Positions 32,647 to 41,777 are shown, numbered from the stretch's first letter. The stretch is 64,000 nt of DNA from 66-474 sp040388785 (GCA_040388785.1 JAZKBD010000008.1:85670-149669); one strand, 5' to 3'. A program made the numbers and translations. Notes: a model not told the origin generated them from the letters alone.

Positions 32647-33513
32647 ATGGAATGGAAGGCTGAAACCGGAACGCAGGTGCTTCCCGATGCCGGGACAGGG
32701 CAGCTTGCCGCGTGGCTGGCCGCGCGCAGCAAGGTGACCGCGATCACCGGCGCCGGCGTCAGCACCGAATCCGGCATTCCCGATTACCGCGACGGCGACG
32801 GCAACTGGAAGCGCTCGCCGCCGGTGCAGTACCGTGATTTCATCGAAAGTGAAGCCGTGCGCAGGCGTTACTGGGCGCGCAGTTTCGCGGGCTGGCCGAT
32901 GTTCGCCGCCGCGCGGCCGAGCACCGCGCATGTGGCACTGGCGAGGCTGGAACTGTCAGGACGCGTCGGACAAATCGTCACCCAGAACGTCGATCGCCTG
33001 CACCAGCGCGCCGGCAGCCGCAACGTGGTCGACCTGCACGGGCGGCTCGACGTGGTGCGCTGCCTCGCCCAGGATCACCGCTTCGACCGCGATGCCTTCC
33101 AGCCGCGTCTGCGCGACGCGAATCCCGATTGGGACGTGTCGCCGGCGCGCATCGCGCCGGATGGCGACGCCGACCTCGAGGGCATCGACTTCGGCAGGTT
33201 CAACGTGCCCGCGTGCGAAATCTGCGGCGGCATGCTGAAGCCGGACGTGGTGTTCTACGGTGAATCGGTGCCGCGCGAAACCACCGCCGCGGCGCTGGCC
33301 GCGGTGGAATCTGCCGACGGCGTGCTGGTGGCCGGTTCGTCGCTGATGGTGTGGTCGAGCTTCCGGCTGGTGCGCGCGGCCGTCGCGCGCGGCATCGAAG
33401 TGGTCGCGGTCAATCGCGGCCGCACGCGCGGCGACGACCTGTTCGCGTTCAAGCTGGATCGCGAATGCGGCGCGGTGTTTGCGGCGCTGTCGCGCGACCA
33501 GGCAGCGCTATAG
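32647..33513 (+). CDS. SIR2 family NAD-dependent deacetylase (sirtuin) with altered zinc site
   Basis: A 288-residue sirtuin. NAD-binding and catalytic motifs are intact: ITGAGVSTESGIPDYRDGDGNWK, TQNVDRLHQRAGS and the catalytic His in VVDLHGRLD. The zinc module normally has two Cys-x2-Cys pairs; here the first reads VRCLAQDHRF with only one Cys, whereas the second, ACEICGGMLKPDVVFYGE, is complete. Zinc may be bound by three cysteines plus another residue, or the module is degenerate. The C-terminus is normal (LLVAGSSLMVWSSFRLVRAA). Start ATG 32647. The preceding 282 bp hold no convincing gene. Ends overlapping the stop of the convergent hemH by 6 bp. Confidence 0.88.
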   Translation: MEWKAETGTQVLPDAGTGQLAAWLAARSKVTAITGAGVSTESGIPDYRDGDGNWKRSPPVQYRDFIESEAVRRRYWARSFAGWPMFAAARPSTAHVALARLELSGRVGQIVTQNVDRLHQRAGSRNVVDLHGRLDVVRCLAQDHRFDRDAFQPRLRDANPDWDVSPARIAPDGDADLEGIDFGRFNVPACEICGGMLKPDVVFYGESVPRETTAAALAAVESADGVLVAGSSLMVWSSFRLVRAAVARGIEVVAVNRGRTRGDDLFAFKLDRECGAVFAALSRDQAAL

Positions 33514-34374
33514 CCAGCCCGTCAACTGCCGCATCGCGATCGCGGCCAGCGCGGTTGCGTGGGCCGTGCTCGCGTTCAAGGCGGGGATGTAGCGGAACTG
33601 TCTGCCGCCATTGGTGAGGAAGGTCGTGCGGTAACGCAGCGCGACTTCTTCCAGCGTTTCCAGGCAGTCCACGGCGAAGCCGGGGCACAACACGTCGAGG
33701 TTTTCCACGTCCTGCCGCGCGAGCTGTTCGAGCGTTTCGTCGGTGTAGGGGCGCAACCAGGGCTGGCGGCCGAGCCGCGACTGGTAAGTCACCAGCAGAT
33801 CGTCTTCCGCCATGCCGAGTGCATCGCCGAGGCGGCGCGCGGTTTCCTGGCATTGGTCGGGGTAGGGATCACCTGCCGCCGCGTATTTTTCCGGAATGCC
33901 GTGATAGCTCAACAGCAGTTTCCGGCCGCGGCCATGTTGCGCCCAGTGCGCCTGCACGCTGGCGGCGAGTGCGGCGAGATAACCCGCGTCCGCGTGGTAG
34001 TCGCCCACGGTGCGCAGTTCGGGCGGCCAACGCAGCCTTTGCATGCTGCGCGCAACGGCGTCCAGCGCGGCGCCCGTCGAGGTCGCGGAATATTGCGGGA
34101 ACAATGGAAACACCAGGACGCGTCGCACGCCTTTTGCCATCAGCGATTCGATCGTGGCATCGATAGCGGGTTCGCCGTAGGTCATCGCCAGCGCGACGGC
34201 GACCTTGCCCGAGGTCTGCCGCTCGACCTGGGCACGCACGGCTTCGGCGAGGCGCTCGCTGAAAACCAGCAGCGGCGAACCGTCGTCGCGCCAGACTTTC
34301 GCGTACGCTTCCGCGGAACGGCGTGGCCGCGTGCGCAGGATGTAACCGTGCAGCACCGGCCACCACAGCGGCAT
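33508..34374 (-). CDS. hemH: ferrochelatase, N-terminally truncated
   Basis: Ferrochelatase inserts iron into protoporphyrin IX. Most of the enzyme is present: RRSAEAYAKVWRDDGSPLLV, VFPLFPQYSATSTGAALD, LLLSYHGIPEKYAAAGDPYPDQC with the catalytic His, YQSRLGRQPWLRPYTDETLE, and LCPGFAVDCLETLEEV with the conserved Glu. The frame starts at MPLWWPVLHGYIL, so the usual first ~45 residues (the LVNLGTP segment and the first helix) are missing. No matching sequence is seen upstream in any frame: a stop occurs shortly before and the tatA leader follows. It is 288 residues against the usual 320-340, so activity is doubtful or the gene is a deletion remnant. Confidence 0.85.
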   Translation of the reverse strand: MPLWWPVLHGYILRTRPRRSAEAYAKVWRDDGSPLLVFSERLAEAVRAQVERQTSGKVAVALAMTYGEPAIDATIESLMAKGVRRVLVFPLFPQYSATSTGAALDAVARSMQRLRWPPELRTVGDYHADAGYLAALAASVQAHWAQHGRGRKLLLSYHGIPEKYAAAGDPYPDQCQETARRLGDALGMAEDDLLVTYQSRLGRQPWLRPYTDETLEQLARQDVENLDVLCPGFAVDCLETLEEVALRYRTTFLTNGGRQFRYIPALNASTAHATALAAIAMRQLTGWL

Positions 34375-34496
34375 GGGCTCGGCATTTGCCGGCGATGCGC
34401 GGACAACGGCGGCGGCCCTGCTGCGTTACACTTGGGACTAGCGGAAAGCAGCGTTCCACATCCGTGGCCGCCCGCACGATTCCGCACGAGGTTCTT

Positions 34497-34757
34497 ATGG
34501 GTTTTGACAGTATCTGGCATTGGTTGCTGCTGCTCGTGATCGTGCTGGTGATTTTCGGCACCGGCAAGTTGACCAAGATCGGCCCCGATCTCGGCAACGC
34601 CATGCGTGGGTTCAAGAAAGCACTGCATGGCGACGAAGACGACAAGGCCAAGGCCGCCGGCACCAGCGAAAAACTGCAGGCCGATCCGCCTGCGGCTGCG
34701 GGTGCCGCGCATCAGGAGCAACGCGAATCCGCCGAGTCGAAGTTCGACTCGAAGTGA
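34497..34757 (+). CDS. tatA: Sec-independent translocase subunit TatA
   Basis: An 86-residue protein with one N-terminal membrane helix (HWLLLLVIVLVIFGTGKL), the hinge and amphipathic helix (IGPDLGNAMRGFKKAL) and an acidic tail. TatA assembles the pore for folded proteins such as the multicopper oxidase at 9218-10702. GAGG precedes ATG 34497. First gene of tatABC. Confidence 0.93.
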   Translation: MGFDSIWHWLLLLVIVLVIFGTGKLTKIGPDLGNAMRGFKKALHGDEDDKAKAAGTSEKLQADPPAAAGAAHQEQRESAESKFDSK

Positions 34758-34775
34758 CCAGAGCGGTACGCCGCA

Positions 34776-35123
34776 ATGATCGAGCTCAGCTTCTCGAAGC
34801 TGCTGCTGCTGGCGGTGATCGCGCTGGTGGTGCTGGGTCCGGAAAAGCTGCCCAAGGCCGCGCGCATGGCCGGCGCGATGCTGAGGCGCCTGCGTCTCGG
34901 CTGGGAGAGCGTGCGCAGCGAAGTCGAGCGTGAGCTCGAACTGGAAGACATCCGCCGCTCCGCGAAGGAAGCCGCCGAGCGCGCGGACGCGATGCGCAAG
35001 GCCGCCGATGCCGGCCTGCATTCCGCGCACGCCTCGATGAACCAGACCGTCGCCGAAATCGCGAACACGGCGAATCCGGTGCAGGACGGCGCCGTCTCGA
35101 CGGAGGCGCGCGATGGCCACTGA
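34776..35123 (+). CDS. tatB: Sec-independent translocase subunit TatB
   Basis: A 115-residue protein: the N-terminal helix with LLLAVIALVVLGPEKLPKAAR, including the conserved Glu and Pro after the membrane span, and a long charged amphipathic helix. TatB links TatC to TatA in receptor complexes. Overlaps tatC by 11 bp. Confidence 0.93.
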   Translation: MIELSFSKLLLLAVIALVVLGPEKLPKAARMAGAMLRRLRLGWESVRSEVERELELEDIRRSAKEAAERADAMRKAADAGLHSAHASMNQTVAEIANTANPVQDGAVSTEARDGH

Positions 35124-35895
35124 GCACGATACCGATACCGATTCCGGTTTCGACCTGCAGCAGGGCATCTTCTCGCACCTGCTGGAATTGCGTTCGCGCC
35201 TGATCAAGGCGATCGCCTGCGTGTTGGCGGTGCTGGTGTGCCTGGTGCCGTTCGCGAACCGGCTGTACACGTGGCTGGCCGAGCCGCTGGTCAAGCGCCT
35301 GCCGCACGGCGCGCACCTGATCGCCACGCAGGTCGCGAGTCCCTTCATCACGCCGCTGAAACTCGCGTTCTACACGGCGATCTTCATCAGCATGCCGGTG
35401 ATCGTGTACCAGTTGTGGGCGTTCGTGAGCCCCGGCCTGTACCGGCACGAGAAGCGCCTGGCGCGGCCGCTGCTGGTCGCGTCGGTATTCCTGTTCTACT
35501 GCGGCTGCGCGTTCGCGTATTTCCTGGTGCTGCCGGCGGCATTCCGGTTTCTCACCGCGGTGACGCCGAGCGGCGTCGAGATGATGACCGACATCACGCA
35601 CTATCTCGACTTCGTGATGATGGTGTTCTTCGCGTTCGGTCTGTGCTTCGAAATTCCCGTGGTGCAGGTCATCGTTGCGGCAACCGGATTGGTCAGCCTG
35701 GAGAAGCTCCGGAGCTGGCGGCGTTACGCGGTGGTCGCGGCGGCCGCGGTGGCAGCGGCGATCACGCCGCCGGATATCACATCAATGTTGTTGCTGCTGG
35801 TGCCGATGGTGATCCTGTACGAACTCGGCATCATCGCGGTGCGCGTGCTGGTGCACCCGAAGCCGGTGCCGGATACGGCCGAACAATCACCCTGA
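35113..35895 (+). CDS. tatC: Sec-independent translocase subunit TatC
   Basis: A 260-residue six-helix protein that recognises twin-arginine signals. Conserved parts include FSHLLELRSRLIKAI, SPFITPLKLAFYTAIFISMPVI, the cytosolic FVSPGLYRHEKR loop and FCFEIP-type segment (FGLCFEIPVVQVI) near helix 4, and ITPPDITSMLLLLVPM. Complete. Confidence 0.94.
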   Translation: MATEHDTDTDSGFDLQQGIFSHLLELRSRLIKAIACVLAVLVCLVPFANRLYTWLAEPLVKRLPHGAHLIATQVASPFITPLKLAFYTAIFISMPVIVYQLWAFVSPGLYRHEKRLARPLLVASVFLFYCGCAFAYFLVLPAAFRFLTAVTPSGVEMMTDITHYLDFVMMVFFAFGLCFEIPVVQVIVAATGLVSLEKLRSWRRYAVVAAAAVAAAITPPDITSMLLLLVPMVILYELGIIAVRVLVHPKPVPDTAEQSP

Positions 35896-35899
35896 CGGC

Positions 35900-37015
35900 A
35901 TGCCCGCGCCGTCGCGCAAGATCGTGCCGTCACGCAAAATCGTCCATGTCGATATGGACGCGTTCTACGCGTCGGTCGAGCAGCGCGATGATCCCGCATT
36001 GCGCGGTCGGCCAGTGGTGGTCGCGTGGAAAGGCGCGCGTTCGGTGGTGTGCGCGGCGAGTTACGAAGCGCGCAAGTTCGGCGTGCACTCGGCGATGCCC
36101 GCGCTGCGCGCCGAGCGGCTGTGTCCGCACGCGATCTTCGTGCCGCCGGATTTCGTGCGCTACAAGGCGGTGTCGCGGCAGTTGCGCGAGATCTTCGCGC
36201 GCCACACCGACCTGATCGAACCGTTGTCGCTGGACGAAGCCTACCTCGATGTCACGCAACCGAAATCCGGATTGGCTTCGGCCACCGCCGTGGCCGAAGC
36301 GATCCGTGCGGCGATCCGCGAGGAAACGCAGCTCACCGCATCCGCGGGTGTCGCGCCCAACAAGTTCATCGCCAAGATCGCGTCGGATTTCCGCAAGCCG
36401 GATGGCTTGTTCGTGGTGCGCCCGCACGACGTGCTGGCATTCCTCGCGCCGTTGCCGGTCGAACGCCTGCCCGGTGTCGGCAAGGTGATGCAGCGCAAGC
36501 TGGCGGAACTCGGCATTGCCTCGATCACCGATCTGCGCAGCTGCGATGCGAATGAACTGGAGCGCCGCTTCGCGCGCTACGGCAGGCGCCTGCACGAATT
36601 GTCGCTGGGCATCGACGAACGGCCGGTCACGCCGTATCGTCCGACGCTGCAGATTTCATCCGAAGACACGTTCGAGCACGACCTCACGCTCGACGAACTC
36701 GCGCCGCACATCGAGCGGCTTGCCGGCAAGACGTGGGCCGCGTGCGAGCGCGAAGCCGAAGGTCCGCACGGCCGCGTTGCACGCAGCGTGGTGTTGAAGT
36801 TGAAGACGGCGGATTTCCGCATCCTCACGCGAACGCTCACGCCCACCGAGCGTCCCATGTCGGCGCGCGCGCTCGCCGATGTCGCCTGCGCATTGCGTGC
36901 TCGCGTGGAGTTGCCGCCGCGCACGCGCTATCGACTGGTCGGCGTGGGCATGGCCGGCTTCGTGGATCGCGAGAGTTTCGACGCGCAACCAGAGTTGTTT
37001 CATCGGTTTGCGTGA
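35900..37015 (+). CDS. dinB: DNA polymerase IV
   Basis: A 371-residue Y-family translesion polymerase. The palm shows VHVDMDAFYASVEQRDDP and EPLSLDEAYLDVT with the catalytic acidic residues; the thumb has LPGVGKVMQRKLAELGI; the little finger ends the protein. The sliding-clamp-binding tail common in E. coli Pol IV is not obvious, although QPELFHRF at the very end could serve. It starts 4 bp after tatC, so an own SOS promoter would have to lie inside tatC; none was identified. Confidence 0.94.
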   Translation: MPAPSRKIVPSRKIVHVDMDAFYASVEQRDDPALRGRPVVVAWKGARSVVCAASYEARKFGVHSAMPALRAERLCPHAIFVPPDFVRYKAVSRQLREIFARHTDLIEPLSLDEAYLDVTQPKSGLASATAVAEAIRAAIREETQLTASAGVAPNKFIAKIASDFRKPDGLFVVRPHDVLAFLAPLPVERLPGVGKVMQRKLAELGIASITDLRSCDANELERRFARYGRRLHELSLGIDERPVTPYRPTLQISSEDTFEHDLTLDELAPHIERLAGKTWAACEREAEGPHGRVARSVVLKLKTADFRILTRTLTPTERPMSARALADVACALRARVELPPRTRYRLVGVGMAGFVDRESFDAQPELFHRFA

Positions 37016-37455
37016 TCAACGTTTCGCTGCGGCGCAGCTCCGTACATGTTTCTGGCGAAACGCGGGCGAATTTACAACGCACATTTGCCTAGCGTCTCCT
37101 TAACGATGCGCATGATGGCATCGCATCCGACACTCCGACGCTTGCCGGGTGAAACATGCGCGACACCTGCAAAATCCTGATGCAGAACCCGTCCGCCGCC
37201 GCAGGAATTTTCGCGGCCTGCGCGACGCCCATGGTTCGACACACTCCCGGGATTCTCGCGCCCGGCCCCTTCGCTGCGTCCCTGGATATCCCGCGCCACC
37301 GGCGCGCCTGATCGTTGCCGCTCACGTCGTCGCTGGCGCGCCGGCGATGGGTATCTGTCCCTGCCGGAAACCTCACGACCGGCTCCATTCCGTCCATCGA
37401 ACACCGGCACGCGCCCGGACCGCGCGTTTTTCACCGATGACACACGGAGGCAGGC
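37016..37455. other. 440-bp gap before the sulfate operon
   Basis: No gene with convincing codon use was found. Open frames here are short or share the composition of random GC-rich DNA. The stretch presumably holds the promoter and leader of the sulfate transport operon; no clear -35/-10 pair or hairpin stood out. A GGAGG ribosome-binding site ends it, just before ATG 37456. Confidence 0.5.
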
Positions 37456-38475
37456 ATGAAGAAAAACAAGGCGATGCTGTTGCTGCTGACGCTTCTCGCG
37501 ATGTTCGCTGCAGGCAATGCTCCGGCGAAAGACATCACGCTGCTCAACGTGTCCTACGATCCGACCCGCGAGCTGTACCAGGACCTCAATCGCGCGTTCG
37601 CGGCGCAATGGAAGGCGCAGCACGGCGACGACGTGGTGATCCGGATGTCGCACGGCGGTTCCGGCACGCAGGCTCGCGCGGTGGCGGATGGCTTGCCGGC
37701 CGACGTCGTGACGCTGGCGCTTGCCTACGACATCGACGCGCTCGCCGATCGTCGCCTGCTGGCAACAAATTGGCAGCAGCGCCTGCCGGACAATGCCTCG
37801 CCCTACACCTCGACCATCGTTTTCCTGGTGCGCAAGGGCAATCCCAAACACATCAAGGATTGGTCTGACCTCATCAGGCCCGGCGTGCAGGTGATCACGC
37901 CTAATCCGAAGACCTCCGGTGGGGCGCGCTGGAATTTCCTCGCCGCGTGGGGTTACGCGCTGAAACAGCCCGGTGGCAACGAAGCCAGGGCACGCGCGTT
38001 CGTGCACGCGTTGTTCCAGCACGTGCCGGTGCTCGACACCGGCGCGCGCGGCGCCACCAACACGTTTGCCCAGCGCGGCATCGGTGACGTGCTGCTGGCC
38101 TGGGAAAACGAAGCGCTGCTGGCGCAGCGCGAGCTTGGCAAGGGCCAGTTCGACATCGTCGTGCCCTCGATCAGCATCCTCGCCGAACCGCCGGTGGCGG
38201 TGGTCGATGCCAACGTCGCGAAGGATGGCAACCGCGCGGTGGCCGAGGCTTACCTGGAATTCCTGTACACGCCGCGGGCGCAGGACATCGAAGCGCGGCA
38301 TTTCTATCGTCCGCGTCTCGCCGCGGTGGCGCAGAAATACGCCGCGCAATTTCCCGTGGTGAAGACTTTCACCATCGCGCAATTGTTCGGCGACTGGCGC
38401 AAGGCGCAGGCGAAGTTCTTCGCCGACGGCGGCGTGTTCGACCAGATCGGACCCGGTTCGCAGCCGGCCCGCTGA
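37456..38475 (+). CDS. sbp: sulfate/thiosulfate-binding periplasmic protein
   Basis: A 339-residue binding protein of the sulfate ABC importer. Signal peptide MKKNKAMLLLLTLLAMFAAGNAPA; then the family motifs ITLLNVSYDPTRELYQDLN, IRMSHGGSGTQARAVADGLPADVVTLA, ITPNPKTSGGARWNFLAAWGYAL and FDIVVPSISILAEPPVAVVD. Whether it prefers sulfate (Sbp) or thiosulfate (CysP) cannot be told here. First gene of the sulfate operon. Confidence 0.93.
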   Translation: MKKNKAMLLLLTLLAMFAAGNAPAKDITLLNVSYDPTRELYQDLNRAFAAQWKAQHGDDVVIRMSHGGSGTQARAVADGLPADVVTLALAYDIDALADRRLLATNWQQRLPDNASPYTSTIVFLVRKGNPKHIKDWSDLIRPGVQVITPNPKTSGGARWNFLAAWGYALKQPGGNEARARAFVHALFQHVPVLDTGARGATNTFAQRGIGDVLLAWENEALLAQRELGKGQFDIVVPSISILAEPPVAVVDANVAKDGNRAVAEAYLEFLYTPRAQDIEARHFYRPRLAAVAQKYAAQFPVVKTFTIAQLFGDWRKAQAKFFADGGVFDQIGPGSQPAR

Positions 38476-38500
38476 CATCCCAGCCTGACGAGGTGTCGTG

Positions 38501-39341
38501 ATGGCTCTCGCGAAACAGCATCGTGTGTTGCCGGGGTTCGGCCTGAGCATGGGCTGCACGCTGGTTTATGTCGGGCTGATCGTGCTGCTGCCATTGGCAG
38601 CGCTGGCGTGGAAGGCTTCAGGCATTGGCGTCGCCGGGCTGCTTCACCTGCTCGCGACCCCGCGCACGCAGGCGGCGCTGAAGCTCAGCTTGGGCGGCGC
38701 GCTTGCCGCTGCGCTGATCGATGCCTCGTTCGGCCTGCTGGTGGCGTGGGTGCTGGTGCGCTATCGCTTTCCGGGACGCCGACTGCTGGACGCGCTGGTC
38801 GACCTGCCGTTCGCCTTGCCGACCGCGGTCGCGGGCATCGCGCTGACCGCGCTGTACGCGCCGAACGGCTGGCTGGGGCAGGCATTCGATGCGTTCGGCG
38901 TGCGGATCGCGTACACGCAGCTCGGCGTCGGCATCGCGATGGTGTTCGTCGGGTTCCCGTTCGTGGTGCGCACGCTGCAACCGGTGCTGCAATCGCTCGA
39001 CCGCGACATGGAAGAGGCCGCCGAAAGCCTGGGCGCGCGCAGCTCGCAGATCTTCACGCGGGTGGTCCTGCCGATGCTGGTTCCGGCGCTGCTTACCGGT
39101 TTTGCGCTGGCGCTGGCGCGCGCGGTGGGCGAGTACGGCTCGGTGATCTTCATCGCCGGCAACATGCCGATGNNNNNNNNNNGAGATCGCGTCGCTGCTG
39201 ATCGTGCAGAAGCTGGAACAGTTCGACTACGCCGGCGCGGCGGCGTTGGGCGTGGTGATGCTGGGCTTTTCCTTCGCGATGCTGGTGGCGCTGTCGTTGC
39301 TGCAGCGCTGGAGCCGGCGCTGGGCGGAGGTGTCGCCATGA
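38501..39341 (+). CDS. cysT: sulfate ABC transporter permease CysT (with assembly gap)
   Basis: An inner-membrane permease with six hydrophobic segments; PGFGLSMGCTLVYVGLIVLLPL opens it and the coupling loop EEAAESLGARSSQIFTRVVLPML is intact. Ten N (39173-39182) follow IFIAGNMPM; the protein resumes as EIASLLIVQKLEQFDYAGAAAL and ends AEVSP with the stop at 39341. Ten N put the two parts out of frame, so a length of 9 or 12 is more likely. ATG 38501 has GAGG about 8 bases upstream. It overlaps cysW by ATGA. Confidence 0.9.
39173..39182. other. assembly gap (10 N) in cysT
   Basis: Only about three or four residues are missing by comparison with the family, and the reading frame is not kept by exactly 10 bases. 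Confidence 0.95.
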
Positions 39342-40201
39342 ACGCCATTGTGCTGCCGCGCACGTCGATGTGGCCGCGACAACTGCAGCGCGCGCTGCTG
39401 ATCCTGGTCGCCGTCGCCTTCATGCTGGTGTTCCTGCTGCTGCCGCTGGCGGTGGTGTTCACCGAGGCGCTGGCCAAGGGCGCGCAGACGTTCGTCGCGG
39501 CAATCACGCAATCCGAGGCATGGTCGTCGATCCGCCTGACCCTGCTGGTCGCCGCGCTGGTGGTGCCGTTGAACACCGTGTTCGGCATTGCCGCGTCGTG
39601 GGCGATGGCGCGCTTCGCGTTTCGCGGCAAGGCGTTGCTCGGCGCGCTCATCGACCTGCCGTTCGCGGTATCGCCGGTGATCGCGGGTTTGATCTACGTG
39701 CTGCTGTTCGGCGCGCAGGGCTGGTTCGGTCCATGGCTCGACGCGCATGGCGTCCGGATCATCTTCGCCGTGCCGGGCCTGGTGCTGGCTTCGATATTCG
39801 TCACGCTGCCGTTCGTCGCGCGCGAACTGATCCCGCTGATGCAGGCGCAAGGCAGCGAAGACGAGGAAGCGGCGCGGGTGCTGGGCGCCAGCGGCTGGCA
39901 GATGTTTTTCCGCGTGACGCTGCCGAACATCCGCTGGGCGTTGTTGTACGGCGTGCTGTTGTGCAACGCGCGCGCGATGGGCGAATTCGGTGCGGTGTCG
40001 GTGGTGTCCGGCCATATCCGCGGACTCACCACCACGATGCCGCTGGAGGTGGAGATGCGCTACAACGAATACGACTACGCCGGCGCGTTCGCCGTGGCTT
40101 CGCTGCTGGCGCTGCTCGCGTTGCTGACGCTGGCGATCAAGAGCTTGCTCGAATGGCGCTACGGCGACGAACTCGCCGCGCACGCGCCGAGCAGTCGATG
40201 A
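39338..40201 (+). CDS. cysW: sulfate ABC transporter permease CysW
   Basis: A 287-residue permease pairing with CysT. Six membrane helices, the coupling loop SEDEEAARVLGASGWQMFFRVTLPNIRWALLYG and the family ending VSGHIRGLTTTMPLEVEMRYNEYDYAGAFAVASLL identify it. Start ATG 39338 overlaps the cysT stop. Confidence 0.94.
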   Translation: MNAIVLPRTSMWPRQLQRALLILVAVAFMLVFLLLPLAVVFTEALAKGAQTFVAAITQSEAWSSIRLTLLVAALVVPLNTVFGIAASWAMARFAFRGKALLGALIDLPFAVSPVIAGLIYVLLFGAQGWFGPWLDAHGVRIIFAVPGLVLASIFVTLPFVARELIPLMQAQGSEDEEAARVLGASGWQMFFRVTLPNIRWALLYGVLLCNARAMGEFGAVSVVSGHIRGLTTTMPLEVEMRYNEYDYAGAFAVASLLALLALLTLAIKSLLEWRYGDELAAHAPSSR

Positions 40202-40212
40202 GGAATGCGCGC

Positions 40213-41346
40213 ATGATGCTCGAACTTTCGCATCTCGTCCGCCGCTTCACGGAATATCCCGCGCTGGATGATGTCAGCCTGGACATTCCGCCCGGCGAAT
40301 TCCTCGCGCTGCTCGGGCCGTCCGGCTCCGGCAAGACCACGCTGCTGCGCGTCCTCGCGGGCCTCGACTATCCCGAATCAGGCAGCGTACGCCAGAACGG
40401 GCGCGACCTCCTGGCCATCGATGCGCGCCACCGCAAGGTCGGACTGGTGTTCCAGCATTACGCGTTGTTCCGGCACCTGAGCGTGGCCGACAACGTGGCG
40501 TTCGGATTGCGCGTGCGGCCGTGGCGCACGCGTCCGAAGCGCGCCGACATCGCGGTGCGCGTCGAGCGCCTGCTGCAACGCGTGCAACTGCAGGACATGG
40601 CCAAGCGTTATCCGGCGCAGCTTTCCGGCGGCCAGCGCCAGCGTGTCGCATTGGCGCGCGCGTTGGCGGTGGAACCCGACCTGTTGTTGCTCGACGAACC
40701 GTTCGGCGCGCTCGATGCGCAGGTGCGGGTGAGCCTGCGCCGCTGGTTGCGCGAGCTGCACGACGAGTTCGGACTGACCACGGTGTTCGTCACCCACGAC
40801 CAGGAGGAGGCGCTGGAGCTGGCCGATCGCGTGGTGGTGATGAATCGCGGCCGCATCGAACAGGTCGGCAAGCCCGCCGCGATCTATCGGGATCCCGCCA
40901 CGCCGTTCGTCTGCGAGTTCATCGGCAAGGCGAACCGGATCGAGCTGATGCGCACGGGCCGTGGCATGACCGCCGCGGAATGGAACTTCGGCGAAGCGCC
41001 GTGGGGAGCGGGTGGCAAACATGCGCGGGCCTACGTGCGGCCGGAACATCTCGCGCTCGACACATCGATGGAGGCGCCGGGCTGGCAAACACATTTGCGC
41101 CATGTCTATCGCGCCGGCAGCATCGCGCACCTGGAACTGGACGCACCGGCCCTGGGGCAGCGGCTGGAAGCGCAAATCAGCGGTGAGGATTTCGCGCGCA
41201 TGGGCTTGAGCGCGGGGATGAAGCTGCGCGCCCGGCCGACACGCGCGGTCGTCTTCGCCTTCGATGGCGCAAAAAGCAATCCTTCTGCCGCGGAGGAACG
41301 CTGGACATGGATCGCGGATGACGCTTCCGTGCCCCTGCCGGCTTGA
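40213..41346 (+). CDS. cysA: sulfate ABC transporter ATP-binding protein CysA
   Basis: A 377-residue ATPase that powers sulfate import. Walker A GPSGSGKTTLLRVLAG, Q-loop VFQHYALFRHLSV, signature LSGGQRQRVALARAL, Walker B LLLLDEPFGALDAQVR and the switch His in VFVTHDQEEALELADR are all intact, and a C-terminal TOBE-like region (ARAYVRPEHLAL) follows. Two starts are possible: ATG 40213 with AGGA 8 bases upstream (preferred) or ATG 40198, which would overlap the cysW stop. Confidence 0.94.
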   Translation: MMLELSHLVRRFTEYPALDDVSLDIPPGEFLALLGPSGSGKTTLLRVLAGLDYPESGSVRQNGRDLLAIDARHRKVGLVFQHYALFRHLSVADNVAFGLRVRPWRTRPKRADIAVRVERLLQRVQLQDMAKRYPAQLSGGQRQRVALARALAVEPDLLLLDEPFGALDAQVRVSLRRWLRELHDEFGLTTVFVTHDQEEALELADRVVVMNRGRIEQVGKPAAIYRDPATPFVCEFIGKANRIELMRTGRGMTAAEWNFGEAPWGAGGKHARAYVRPEHLALDTSMEAPGWQTHLRHVYRAGSIAHLELDAPALGQRLEAQISGEDFARMGLSAGMKLRARPTRAVVFAFDGAKSNPSAAEERWTWIADDASVPLPA

Positions 41347-41534
41347 CCGATTCCCGTTTCGAACCCAACCCGCAACCAAGGAAAGAGCCATGCGACGCCA
41401 CCAATGGATGCACGCCGCTGTTCCGTATCTCAGCTTCATTGCGGGTGGGTGCTGCAGATGGCTGGAGCAACGCCGCGTTGCGGCGCGCGGCTTGTGTTTT
41501 TCGTTCCACCGGAACGCCCTCGAGGAGCCCGGAA

Positions 41535-41777
41535 GTGACCAATACAGATATCGGCATCCTGCTCATTGCCTTGTGCGTATCGTCGTGGGCGATCCTGGCC
41601 GCACTCCATCGGCATACCATCCAACTGGATGCGCTGCGGAGGGAAATGGAGAAGCTCCTGAAGCAACTCGGCTCCGGCCGGGGCGAAGACTCCGGCGCGA
41701 CCCGGGACGAATTCGCATCACGGGATTCGACGGAGCAGATCGCGAGCCGGATGGCTCGGGCGTCGCGGAAGTTTTGA
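41535..41777 (+). CDS. small membrane protein with coiled coil, 80 aa
   Basis: Starts at GTG 41535 with GAGGAG 7 bases upstream. One membrane helix (IGILLIALCVSSWAILAAL) is followed by a charged amphipathic helix (LDALRREMEKLLKQLG) and a polar tail. No family recognised. It sits between cysA and the porin, and its stop overlaps a TTG start of the porin, so it may help assemble or regulate this uptake system. An ATG at 41390 with a good ribosome-binding site opens a different frame; see rejected items. Confidence 0.55.
   Translation: MTNTDIGILLIALCVSSWAILAALHRHTIQLDALRREMEKLLKQLGSGRGEDSGATRDEFASRDSTEQIASRMARASRKF

Noticed and set aside
34375..34496. Search for the missing N-terminal part of ferrochelatase in other frames
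   Set aside because: No frame gives the LVNLGTP motif or a matching helix; a stop codon occurs in frame. A simple frameshift does not explain the short gene.
37149..37868. Open frame in the gap before the sulfate-binding protein gene
   Set aside because: It overlaps the sbp gene in another frame and lacks protein-like composition.
41390..41773. ATG with a good AAGGAAAG site that reads in frame into the porin
   Set aside because: It would add about 128 residues of low-quality sequence before a clear signal peptide, and a better membrane protein is encoded in another frame at 41535-41777. Kept as a possible leader only.
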